Shown here piece by piece: positions 24,548 to 33,036 of a stretch of DNA of 64,000 bases. The DNA is from Candidatus Fermentimicrarchaeum limneticum (GTDB lineage Archaea; Micrarchaeota; Micrarchaeia; Burarchaeales; Fermentimicrarchaeaceae), in NCBI GenBank assembly GCA_013426015.1, contig CP058998.1, forward strand, positions 1,114,758 to 1,178,757. Reading direction: 5' to 3'. The notes beneath the pieces were generated by a model. That model ran no database searches, was not told the DNA's origin, and saw nothing but the letters and a program-made list of their open reading frames with translations. Each line of letters starts with the position of its first letter. Positions within the stretch are counted from its first letter, which is position 1. A program made the translations under genes and the position numbers.

Positions 24548-25524
24548 TGTACCACCCTCCCATACCACGTAATGGTCATTCTCAACCCATCTTCCAGATT
24601 CACCTTCGGTCCCCACCCAAGCAGCCTTTTCGCCTTGCTTACATCCGGAACTCTCCTCCGTATATCCTCGTAACTCTTGCCATAGAAACTCTCATAGGGA
24701 ATGAACTCGGACTTCAGCTTCTTTCCGGAAAGCAGGATTATTTTTTCTGCAAGCCCAAGTATCGTAGTTTCAACGTCACTCCCAATGTTTATTACCTCTC
24801 CAACGGCATTCTTCTTCTCCAGGGAAAGCAGCGTGCCCTCAACCGTATCGCTTATGTATGTAAAACATCTAGTCTGCATCCCATCTCCATGCACCTGAGG
24901 AGCGTTGTTCCTCAGAACTCTGTTTATGAATACTGGTATGACTCCGCCATATTCACTTCCCTCGGCCCGTGGACCATAGGAGTTGAAATAACGCAGTATG
25001 ACAACGGGCAGGGAGTACTTCTTGTGATAGCCAAAACAAAGATGTTCGTCAAATGCCTTGCTGGTGCTGTAGCACCACCTGTCTATTGAGGTGGAACCGA
25101 GCAGCCTCTCCCCGTCCTCCCTGAGCGGCAGCTCCTTGCTTCTCCCATACACTTCGCTTGTTGAGGCGAAAACGACCTTTGCGTCCGTTTTCCTTGCAAC
25201 CTCCAGGATATTCTCAGTACCGCGAGAGTTAACCAGCAGCACCTTTAGCGGGTCAACCACGTAATGCTTCACTCCCACCACTGCTGCTTCATGAATTATT
25301 ATGCTGCAGCCTTTTGCCGCTTTCTTGACAGTTTCAATACTCTCAATATCGCCCTTGATGAAACGGAACTCTTCCCTCTTCATATTATGCTGAATGTTGC
25401 TCATCTTGCCAGTGCTCAGATTATCAAGTACCGTGACTCTGTTTCTCTCAACAAGCGCATCGACTAGATGAGAGCCTATGTAGCCTGCTCCGCCTGTTAT
25501 AAGTATGTCCTCGCCAGAGATCAT
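24544..25524 (-). CDS. NAD-dependent sugar epimerase/dehydratase (extended SDR)
   Basis: 326 residues. ILITGGAGYIGSHLVDAL, HEAAVVGVKHYV, ASTSEVYG, DRWCYSTSKAFDEHLC and ILRYFNSYGPR. The RWCYS-x-x-K active site and FNSYGPR resemble the UDP-glucuronate decarboxylase/ArnA branch, and it overlaps the ugd gene by 4 bases, so UDP-glucuronate as substrate is a reasonable inference. Its 3' end carries the 58-base repeat shared with the SDR at 6831, so its last 30 codons may be a recombinant tail. Confidence 0.83.
   Translation of the reverse strand: MISGEDILITGGAGYIGSHLVDALVERNRVTVLDNLSTGKMSNIQHNMKREEFRFIKGDIESIETVKKAAKGCSIIIHEAAVVGVKHYVVDPLKVLLVNSRGTENILEVARKTDAKVVFASTSEVYGRSKELPLREDGERLLGSTSIDRWCYSTSKAFDEHLCFGYHKKYSLPVVILRYFNSYGPRAEGSEYGGVIPVFINRVLRNNAPQVHGDGMQTRCFTYISDTVEGTLLSLEKKNAVGEVINIGSDVETTILGLAEKIILLSGKKLKSEFIPYESFYGKSYEDIRRRVPDVSKAKRLLGWGPKVNLEDGLRMTITWYGRVVH
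24581..24638. repeat. 58-bp direct repeat, copy 2
   Basis: Identical to 6856-6913; same orientation, both at the 3' end of minus-strand SDR genes. See copy 1. Confidence 0.95.
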
Positions 25525-26846
25525 TTTCCCAGCCCTACCCCAGAATATTTGAATCCCGCCCTCCTAAGCGTCTCCGCATCCCAGATTCTTCTTGCGTCAA
25601 CAATGCTCCTCCCCCTCATTCTTTTCAGGTTTCGGGGTTTCAATTTCTTGAATTCATCCCATTCAGTGACAACCATGCAGCAATCAGCTCCTCTGAGGCA
25701 CTCCAGAGCCGAATCCGCATAATCTATCCTGTTCTGGAATATCTTCCTTGCGTTGCTCGCCGCAACAGGGTCATAAGCAGCTACTGTCGCACCCTCTTCA
25801 AGCAACTTTTTAATTATCCTTATTGATGGTGCCTCTCTCATGTCATCAGTATCCGACTTGAATGACAACCCCAGAATTGCAATTATCTTCCCTTTCAGAC
25901 CGCCCAGGCTCCTCCTTGCCAGGTCCACCACATGCAGAGCCTGCTCCTCGTTCACTTTCAGGACAGTCTCCAGTATCTTCGGCTGGTAGCCCAGCTCCCT
26001 CGAGAAGCTCACTATAGCATTCATATCCTTGGGAAAGCAGCTCCCTCCAAATCCCGGGCCGGCTTCAAGGAAGAGCGGACCGATTCTCCTGTCCAGCCCC
26101 ACCCCCTCGGCAACCTCATACACATCAACGTTCGGAACTCTCTCGCAGATGTTCGCAATCTCGTTTATGAATGAAACCTTCGTTGCAAGAATGGAATTGC
26201 TGACGTACTTGACCATCTCGGCAGAAACGGTGTTCATTCTCAGAATAGGAACCTTCTTTCCCTTGTAGAACTTCTTGAAAAGTTTCTCAATGACGTTGCC
26301 TGCCTTTCTGTCGTGCTCGCCAATCACCACCCTGTCCGGATTGAACGTGTCATAAACAGCCTGGCCCTGCCTGAGGAATTCAGGGCACATGCATATCCCG
26401 AAATCCTTGCCAGCCTTCTTCCCTGACAGCTTCTCAGCAATCTCCCTCACCTTGTCCGTGGTGCCCGGCACAACCGTGCTCCTCATGACCACCAAATGGT
26501 AACCACCCTTCTTTCTCAGGCTCCTCCCTATCTCCTCAGCCGCCTCATAGACGAAGTTGAGGTCTATGGAGCCATCAGCCGCACTCGGCGTGCCCACGCA
26601 TACGAATGTGATATCCGAATTTAGAACCGCCTCTGCTCTGGTGCCGGATGCCTGCAGCATGCCGGACCTCGCCGCTTTCCTGAGCAATCCATCCAGCTCA
26701 GGCTCAAAGAAAGGAGCCTTCCCTTCGTTAATCATCTTTATTTTCTTAGGGTTCTTCGTTGATATGAGAACTTTGAAACCCCGATTTGCGAAGCATGCAG
26801 CGGCGACAAGCCCGACATATCCCGCGCCAATTATAGATATTGTCAT
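25521..26846 (-). CDS. ugd: UDP-glucose 6-dehydrogenase
   Basis: 441 residues, the usual length. N-terminal NAD-binding TISIIGAGYVGLVAAACF, then VCVGTPSAADGSIDL, RSTVVPGTTDKV, CPEFLRQGQAV, the catalytic lysine region (MVKYVSNS, K213) and the catalytic cysteine in GPGFGGSCFPKD (C270). The C-terminal domain (ILGLSFKSDTDDMREAPSI) is complete. It oxidises UDP-glucose to UDP-glucuronate with 2 NAD; GDP-mannose or UDP-ManNAc dehydrogenase are the alternatives in this family. It heads an operon with an SDR and a nucleotidyltransferase. Confidence 0.88.
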   Translation of the reverse strand: MTISIIGAGYVGLVAAACFANRGFKVLISTKNPKKIKMINEGKAPFFEPELDGLLRKAARSGMLQASGTRAEAVLNSDITFVCVGTPSAADGSIDLNFVYEAAEEIGRSLRKKGGYHLVVMRSTVVPGTTDKVREIAEKLSGKKAGKDFGICMCPEFLRQGQAVYDTFNPDRVVIGEHDRKAGNVIEKLFKKFYKGKKVPILRMNTVSAEMVKYVSNSILATKVSFINEIANICERVPNVDVYEVAEGVGLDRRIGPLFLEAGPGFGGSCFPKDMNAIVSFSRELGYQPKILETVLKVNEEQALHVVDLARRSLGGLKGKIIAILGLSFKSDTDDMREAPSIRIIKKLLEEGATVAAYDPVAASNARKIFQNRIDYADSALECLRGADCCMVVTEWDEFKKLKPRNLKRMRGRSIVDARRIWDAETLRRAGFKYSGVGLGK

Positions 26847-26898
26847 GAAACTATTATTTGGGCAAAATAAATTAAATACTACCTACCAAAAGAGAAGC

Positions 26899-27828
26899 AT
26901 GATCCTCATAACTGGCGGTGCCGGATTCATAGGGAGTAACCTTGCAAGCCGTTTAGTTTCCTCTGGAAGGGAAGTAATTGTCTTCGACAACCTCTCCTCA
27001 GGACGCTTGGAAAACCTTAATGCGGTCATTGGAAAAAAGAAATTCAGGTTCATAAAGGGAGACATATGCGACAAGGAATCAATCAACTCCGCAATGAAAG
27101 GCGTTGATGAGGTGCATCATCTGGCAGCCGACCCCAGCGTCAAGGACAGCGCAGTGAAGCCAGAGAGCAGCTTCGACATAAATGTTTCGGGCAGCTTCAA
27201 TGTGCTTGACGCAGCGAGAAAGAACGATGTCAAGAAGATTGTTTTCACCTCCAGCTCTACAGTTTATGGGGAGACCAAAATCCTGCCAACTCCGGAAGAC
27301 CACCCCCTCGTACCAATAAGCAATTACGCTGCTTCAAAAGTTGCGTGCGAGAGTTACATCTCATCCTACGCATCAACATACGGGATAAAGGGAGTGGTGC
27401 TGAGACTCGCCAACATATTCGGCCCTCCCTCAACCCATGGCGTCATGTTTGACTTCTACAAAAAACTGCAGGCAAACCCCGAGAGGCTCGAAATCCTGGG
27501 AAACGGCAAGCAGAGCAAGTCCTACCTCTACATATCCGACTGCATCGATGCGATAATGCTCGCCTCAAAGAAACAGAAGAAGGTATACGACTACTTCAAC
27601 GTTGGAAGCGAGGAAATGACGGACGTCAACGGGATAGCGAATGCAATGTGTTCAGTACTGGAAGTGAAGCCTAAGTTCGAATACACCGGTGGCATCAGAG
27701 GCTGGAAGGGAGACGTGGTGAAAATGCTGCTCAGCAGCAAGAAGATAGAGAAGCTGGGCTGGAAGAAGAAAGTAACTCTCAAGGAAGGGATAATGCATTA
27801 CATCGAATGGCTCAGAATTACTCCTTGA
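26899..27828 (+). CDS. UDP-glucose 4-epimerase-like SDR
   Basis: 309 residues from ATG 26899. MILITGGAGFIGSNLASRL, FDNLSSGRLEN, HLAADPSVKDS, SSSTVYGETK, YAASKVACES and LRLANIFGPPS form a complete extended SDR of the GalE type. The open frame runs 114 codons further upstream, but that part is antisense to ugd and has shadow-like composition. A 27-base stretch (27049-27075) is identical to one in rmlB. The 3' end overlaps aglB by 11 bases. Confidence 0.85.
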   Translation: MILITGGAGFIGSNLASRLVSSGREVIVFDNLSSGRLENLNAVIGKKKFRFIKGDICDKESINSAMKGVDEVHHLAADPSVKDSAVKPESSFDINVSGSFNVLDAARKNDVKKIVFTSSSTVYGETKILPTPEDHPLVPISNYAASKVACESYISSYASTYGIKGVVLRLANIFGPPSTHGVMFDFYKKLQANPERLEILGNGKQSKSYLYISDCIDAIMLASKKQKKVYDYFNVGSEEMTDVNGIANAMCSVLEVKPKFEYTGGIRGWKGDVVKMLLSSKKIEKLGWKKKVTLKEGIMHYIEWLRITP

Positions 27829-30499
27829 TCTTGAATATCCTTACCGCTCCAGACTGGTTATCTGCTGGATAAACCTGCTCGAACCCAGGCAGATCCCCGA
27901 GTATGAAACCCCTGTAGAACGTGGAATCGTAAAACTGGCCTTTCCTATCTTCCCAACCGGTTTTACCATCCGGCCATACATCATTGGTGTAGAACATCGT
28001 GTATACTTGATATATACTTGTGCCGTCGCTCTGCAGACCGGCCGACGCAGGAATTCCGTGGTTTATCACGCTCAGGTTGCTCTCGTAGAAAATTCCCGCA
28101 ATCCTCCTGCTTCCATCTGCCGCGGTAGCGAACGTCACGCAGTATCTGTAACCCGGGATACTGCTATACGCCCTGATCAGCTGAACTGACGGATCTGGGC
28201 TCTCGCAGAAGTCATTTATCGTCGGCGTGACTGGTATGTAAATCCTCTCAAAGTCATGCATCCGCTCGCATTGCGAAGTCCCCGGCTGATACATAATCCC
28301 CCGCTTCTTCCCCTCATCAAACGCGAATTTCATGCTCGTCTCGTTGTTGTAGACGCATGATAAGAAGTTCAGAGCCCCCCACTTTGAAATCAGGTCCTGG
28401 TCAAAGAGGGCGTATTTTGCCTTGTGCTCTACCATATAATCCTTCAGCTCCTGCGGAGTTGCATTGACGAACTTGTCCGCAACCTCCAGGTCCATATCTT
28501 GGTGGGCATGGTCGTTCCTTGTCAAGCACTTCTTCTGCCCCCAGTAGTTTATCCAGTGTCCGTAATCCCACCACGAGATAACTCTGTCCTCCTCTCCAAC
28601 GTTATCCTTTATCCAATCCATCGACTCACGCCAGTACGCCGGTATCCTGTAGCAGAACAGGTAAGAAGAAATGGTATACCCATCCTCCGCCAGAAGGCTG
28701 CAGTTAGCCCCCATCTCAAGAGAGTATGCAGGTTCCTTGAGCTGGTACGCAGGGTTCAGCGACCCCATAACAACATCAACAAGCGGGCCGGGTTTTGACA
28801 GATCCGGCTCCAGGAAGCAGGTGTTGCACGGATTAACATAAATGAAGGACTCCGCTGCAAGCACCAGAAAGGCAACTGCGAAAATCCCCCACTTGGCACC
28901 ATCATCGCCAAGCGCGCCCTTTAATGAATTGCGCAGCAGTTTGTCCAACTCCCCAAACAGCATTACTACTGCCACTCCCATCATGAAAGAGACATGAAGC
29001 ATGTACTTGCTCTTGCTCAAGCCGACGTAGCTGACAGGGAATATCATCATCGCGAACAAAATTCCCAGAATGGAACCGCGGTATACTGAGTAGATAACTG
29101 CCGCAAGGAATAGGACCAGAACAATATTCACAACGCTCACGCTGCTTCCAATGAACCCAATCGAACTTGCAAAGTCGCCTGATGTTGGAGTCTCCTCAGC
29201 CACCGTCATCATAAGCGGGCTTGACGGCCTTGCCATTGATGCTGCCGCATTCACATAATTCCAGACTCTCGGTCCGAGCGGAACCGGGAAGGAAGGTATG
29301 AAAGTTATTACCGCCAGAATGATGCCGGCAATCAAAAAGCCAGCGAGATAATTCATCCTCTCCTCGTTAGTTTTTGTCCTTTGGTCTATCAGATACAGGC
29401 CGAAAGCAAAAACCATCGCAGAAGAGAAGCTTAGTATGTCGCTGGGTACCTCCCACCCAAGATACGCCGAGTAGAGTATCCAGTTGACAACCGAGAAGCC
29501 CAAGATTATCGCGTTTATCTCAATCAATTCCCTGTTTGACCTTCTCTGCAAGAAGTTGATGACAGACTGCAACCCGACGTACCCTGCCATGACCAGATAC
29601 ACCAGCATGTCACCCCTAGAACCCAGGGTTGCCGCTGTCACGGCTATTCCTGCCAGAATCGCAAACCTTCTGTCCTTCCTTGAAACAGCAAGTGCATACG
29701 CCGCGTAGAAGAAGAAAGCTGCAAAGATTCCCCATGGTTGCAGCTCGCTCTCACCAGCAGCAAACTTCTCTATGGTCCTGGGTATTATGGCCATGAGGGC
29801 TGCGGCAATCAGGCCGTATTTTTTCCCATAATCCTCTGAAATGAGCACGAAAACGAGGAAGCATATCAGCGCTCCGACAACCGGCGGGTACGCTCCGGCT
29901 ATGGTGGAGAGGAGGTAATTGTCGAATCCTTGGTTGTTTGTGATGTAGCCGTGGATTGCGTACCACTCCGCTTCAAGGTAATTAACTATGGGTGGGTTCC
30001 TGTGGAAATCTGGATAGGGATACCACGCCCAGCCGTCTACCTCTATCGGGGGGACGCTGCCCTGCGTCAGGATGAACTGCGTGGTCTGGTCGTAGAAATA
30101 CGGGTCGAACTCATAGAATATCGGTGAAAGGCTCTGCATCCTCGCCCAGAATGCGAATAAAACTATTGCAGCCAGCAGAAGCCACGTGACATCGAATTTG
30201 TAATCGGGAGATAACTGAAAGTCAAGGGCCCTCTCATTCAGGCAGAGCAGGAAGCCTATGACTGTCACAAGTATGGTGTTCAGTATCACAAGCTCTGGCG
30301 AGTAGGGTATGCCGAAGAAAGAAAATATGAAAAGTGTCAGCGGCGGAAATATCAGGCCGAATATCACCCCGAAGAATGCTATCTCCGCAAGAGGCATCTT
30401 GGTTTTCTTGAGCAGTGCCAGCGCTAGGAAGAAACCAGGCACGAAAATTGAAAGGAATACGGGAATGGCGGTTCTCAGAAATTCTATCTCGTTTGCCAT
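27818..30499 (-). CDS. aglB: Oligosaccharyltransferase AglB/STT3, long form
   Basis: 893 residues. About 13 hydrophobic helices in the first 560 residues, with the first acidic catalytic motif FDPYFYDQ near residue 130. The extracytoplasmic C-terminal domain has the STT3 signature WWDYGHWI near residue 642. It moves a lipid-linked glycan to Asn in N-x-S/T sequons outside the membrane. The C-terminal region after about 700 is larger than in the second copy (56537-58573) and holds several paired cysteines. It closes the glycan locus, convergent with an SDR and divergent from geranylgeranyl reductase. Confidence 0.9.
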   Translation of the reverse strand: MANEIEFLRTAIPVFLSIFVPGFFLALALLKKTKMPLAEIAFFGVIFGLIFPPLTLFIFSFFGIPYSPELVILNTILVTVIGFLLCLNERALDFQLSPDYKFDVTWLLLAAIVLFAFWARMQSLSPIFYEFDPYFYDQTTQFILTQGSVPPIEVDGWAWYPYPDFHRNPPIVNYLEAEWYAIHGYITNNQGFDNYLLSTIAGAYPPVVGALICFLVFVLISEDYGKKYGLIAAALMAIIPRTIEKFAAGESELQPWGIFAAFFFYAAYALAVSRKDRRFAILAGIAVTAATLGSRGDMLVYLVMAGYVGLQSVINFLQRRSNRELIEINAIILGFSVVNWILYSAYLGWEVPSDILSFSSAMVFAFGLYLIDQRTKTNEERMNYLAGFLIAGIILAVITFIPSFPVPLGPRVWNYVNAAASMARPSSPLMMTVAEETPTSGDFASSIGFIGSSVSVVNIVLVLFLAAVIYSVYRGSILGILFAMMIFPVSYVGLSKSKYMLHVSFMMGVAVVMLFGELDKLLRNSLKGALGDDGAKWGIFAVAFLVLAAESFIYVNPCNTCFLEPDLSKPGPLVDVVMGSLNPAYQLKEPAYSLEMGANCSLLAEDGYTISSYLFCYRIPAYWRESMDWIKDNVGEEDRVISWWDYGHWINYWGQKKCLTRNDHAHQDMDLEVADKFVNATPQELKDYMVEHKAKYALFDQDLISKWGALNFLSCVYNNETSMKFAFDEGKKRGIMYQPGTSQCERMHDFERIYIPVTPTINDFCESPDPSVQLIRAYSSIPGYRYCVTFATAADGSRRIAGIFYESNLSVINHGIPASAGLQSDGTSIYQVYTMFYTNDVWPDGKTGWEDRKGQFYDSTFYRGFILGDLPGFEQVYPADNQSGAVRIFKIKE

Positions 30500-30573
30500 G
30501 CGCTCACTTTATAACTTTTTATTAGTATATAAGTAAAGATTTAAATAACAGAAATATTCGGGGATGTTTTTGC

Positions 30574-31728
30574 ATGTATGACGTTCAGATTGTTGGCGGA
30601 GGGCCAGCAGGCTGCATTGCAGCCAAGGAAGCTGCAAGCAGAAACCTTAATGTTGCTGTTTTTGAGGAGCACGAGAAGATAGGTTCCAATCTCAAATGTT
30701 CCGGCCTGCTTTCAAAGAAAGGGTTGGATGGGCTGGGAGTGGATTACAGAAAAGCAGTTGTGAACAGGATACGTGGTGCCGTGGTATACTCCCCGTCTCT
30801 AAATAAAATGCGAATTGCAACGCATGACGTCAAGGCATTTGTCATTGACAGAAAAAAGTTCGATTCCGCATGCGCCATGGAGGCAGAGGATGAGGGCGCA
30901 AAATTAATTCTGGGAAAAAGAGCAGGCGCATCCGATTTGAAATCCCCTCTTATCCTGGGGGCGGATGGTGCGCTCTCACAGGTGGCAGCTTGGTACGACT
31001 TTCCAAAAATAAATGAGGTTGCATTCTGCTACCAAGCCGATTTTCAGAATGCAAGAGTTGAGGAGACCGATCTAGTCAACATTTTCCTTTCAAACAACCT
31101 ATTCCCGGGGTTTTTTGGCTGGCTTATCCCCCTGAATGAATGCGAAGCCCGGATCGGGCTGGGAGTTTTTAGGGACGTGAGGAAAAAGTATGCTGTCTCA
31201 GTAAAGCATTATTTTGACAATTTCACCAAGCGGCACCCAATCGTTTCGGAGATTGTAAAGAATTCAAAGCATAAGAACACGGTGAGCGCTGTGGTGCCCC
31301 TCTCGCCACGGGAGAGAACTGCAAAAGAAAATGTGCTGCTTGTGGGCGATGCAGCGGGGCAGGTAAAAGCAACTACGGGGGGAGGGATCATTTTCGGTGG
31401 GAATTGTGCAAAAATAGCGGGAAATCTTGCGCCGCATATCATTAGGAGCGGCGATTCTTCCAGATACGAGCTGGAGTGGAGGAAAACATTTCTGAAAGAC
31501 TTGCTCCTGCATAAGAGGGCGAGGAGGGTGTACAACTCGCTAAGCGATGGGCAGGTAGAGAGATACTTCCGGCTTGCAAAAAGCGCTGGAATTGAGAAGT
31601 TTCTTGCTGAACACGGCGATATGGACAGCCCAACGGCAATGATGAACTCCGCTTCATCAGCTCCACTACAAATACTACTGCTGATGAAACTCAGCAAGGT
31701 TATTTACCCAGAATTGGGAGATGCTTGA
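30574..31728 (+). CDS. Geranylgeranyl reductase-family flavoprotein
   Basis: 384 residues. N-terminal FAD motif VQIVGGGPAGCIAAKEAASRNL, a CSGLLSKKGL block typical of geranylgeranyl reductases, and the second FAD motif VLLVGDAAGQVKATTGGGIIFGG. Members reduce double bonds of archaeal ether-lipid chains or of dolichol-like carriers. Its position directly before a dolichyl-phosphate-sugar synthase suggests it may saturate the polyprenyl carrier; that is inference. TATA-like GATTTAAATA about 30 bases upstream. Confidence 0.86.
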   Translation: MYDVQIVGGGPAGCIAAKEAASRNLNVAVFEEHEKIGSNLKCSGLLSKKGLDGLGVDYRKAVVNRIRGAVVYSPSLNKMRIATHDVKAFVIDRKKFDSACAMEAEDEGAKLILGKRAGASDLKSPLILGADGALSQVAAWYDFPKINEVAFCYQADFQNARVEETDLVNIFLSNNLFPGFFGWLIPLNECEARIGLGVFRDVRKKYAVSVKHYFDNFTKRHPIVSEIVKNSKHKNTVSAVVPLSPRERTAKENVLLVGDAAGQVKATTGGGIIFGGNCAKIAGNLAPHIIRSGDSSRYELEWRKTFLKDLLLHKRARRVYNSLSDGQVERYFRLAKSAGIEKFLAEHGDMDSPTAMMNSASSAPLQILLLMKLSKVIYPELGDA

Positions 31729-31729
31729 T

Positions 31730-32437
31730 ATGGTAGAGGTCAGCATTGTCATCCCGACCTACAACGAGAGGAAGAACATAAAGAGATTATTACAGAAAGT
31801 GAGCAGTGCACTAAAGGGCAGGTTTGATTATGAAATAATAGTTGTTGACGACAACTCGCCTGACGGAACTGCGGCTGAGGTGAAAAAAGCCGCAAGGAGC
31901 ACGCACGCAAGGCTGGTGAGCAGGAAAACCAAGGCAGGCATAGGCAGCGCTTATAAAAAGGGAGCCGAGAGCAGCAGAGGCCGTATTGTAATAACCATGG
32001 ATGCCGACTTCTCCCATGACCCATCAGTCCTCCCTCAGATGGTCGAGGGAATACTGGATGGAAATGACCTAGTGATAGGCTCACGCTACGTGCGTGGTGG
32101 GAAAATCGAGAGGTGGAATCCATACAGAAGGCTGGTGAGCAAAACAGCAAACACCATTGCCAAGGTATTGCTAGGGCTGCATACCAACGACCTCACAACC
32201 GGCTACAGGGCGTATACCCGAGAGGCGCTCGGCAGGATACGCTTTCAGGAGCTTTCCTCAACAGGCTACTCCATCCTCATGGAGGCAGTTTTCAGGGCTG
32301 AGAGGGCGAGCCTAAGGATAAAAGAGATTCCCATAGTATTCTATGACAGGAAGGGCGGCAACTCCAAACTTGGCGTAGCTGAGCAGTTCAGATATGCTCT
32401 CACAGTTTTACATCTCAGGCTAGGCGGGTACACATGA
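31730..32437 (+). CDS. Dolichyl-phosphate sugar synthase (DPM1-like GT2)
   Basis: 235 residues from ATG 31730, placed 8-9 bases after GGGAG; the ATG at 31721 lies before the reductase stop. VSIVIPTYNERKNIKRLL, VVDDNSPDGTAAEV, TMDADFSHDP, GSRYVRGGKIERWN, and the DPM1 feature LTTGYRAYTREALGRI. It has no membrane domain, like the catalytic subunit of dolichyl-phosphate-mannose synthases. The product (mannosyl- or glucosyl-phosphodolichol) would be a donor for membrane transferases such as the GT-C enzyme at 33033. Confidence 0.87.
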   Translation: MVEVSIVIPTYNERKNIKRLLQKVSSALKGRFDYEIIVVDDNSPDGTAAEVKKAARSTHARLVSRKTKAGIGSAYKKGAESSRGRIVITMDADFSHDPSVLPQMVEGILDGNDLVIGSRYVRGGKIERWNPYRRLVSKTANTIAKVLLGLHTNDLTTGYRAYTREALGRIRFQELSSTGYSILMEAVFRAERASLRIKEIPIVFYDRKGGNSKLGVAEQFRYALTVLHLRLGGYT

Positions 32438-33036
32438 AACAAACCGCTGTTGCTCAACATGCGCTCTCAAATCCAATCTCGAGATTGGCTCTGGAGGACA
32501 GGTTAAAGGTTTCTTTGCAAATGGTCCCCGAAAACACCACCTCCCTCCTTGACATGGGATGCGGTGAAGGGCATTTCCTTGCCATGGTTGAGAAGCGCTT
32601 CCCAGCAGCGAAGCTTGTAGGAGTCGATCAATCAGATGAAAACATACGCTATGCGAAGAGAATTTTGAAGAGGGCGAGACTCATAAGGGGAGATGCGACT
32701 AAGACAGAACTCCGCAGTTCCTCTTTCGAAGTCGTCTCGGCTCTTGAGTTGCTGGATCATGTTGAGAGCGATACCGCTCTACTTTCTGAAGCACGGAGAC
32801 TGCTGAAGCCGAAAGGGACGCTGCTGATAAGCATTCCTGACTCCAGCATGCTGCTGTGGAATATAGCATGGAGCGTATGGACGCGGACGCTGGGAAGAAA
32901 ATGGGAAGGAAAACATCTCAGAGGATACGACGATAGGACTGTGACGGAATTGCTGAACAAAAACGGATTCAGCATCAAGAGAAAAGCCCGGGCTTTGTTC
33001 GGCTGTTTGATAGTCCCGGCATGCGAGAAAGATTAG
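32434..33036 (+). CDS. SAM-dependent methyltransferase, class I
   Basis: 200 residues. LLDMGCGEGHFLAMVEK, GVDQSDENIRYAKR, RGDATKTEL, FEVVSALELLDHVESD and LLKPKGTLLISIPDSSML, a clear Methyltransf_11 pattern. The ATG overlaps the stop of the DPM1-like gene (ATGA), so it is in the same operon. The substrate is unknown; a lipid or sugar is likely by context. Confidence 0.83.
   Translation: MKQTAVAQHALSNPISRLALEDRLKVSLQMVPENTTSLLDMGCGEGHFLAMVEKRFPAAKLVGVDQSDENIRYAKRILKRARLIRGDATKTELRSSSFEVVSALELLDHVESDTALLSEARRLLKPKGTLLISIPDSSMLLWNIAWSVWTRTLGRKWEGKHLRGYDDRTVTELLNKNGFSIKRKARALFGCLIVPACEKD

Noticed and set aside
26557-26898. 114-codon N-terminal extension of the SDR at 26899
   Set aside because: It is antisense to ugd, lacks SDR similarity, and the Rossmann motif begins right at ATG 26899.
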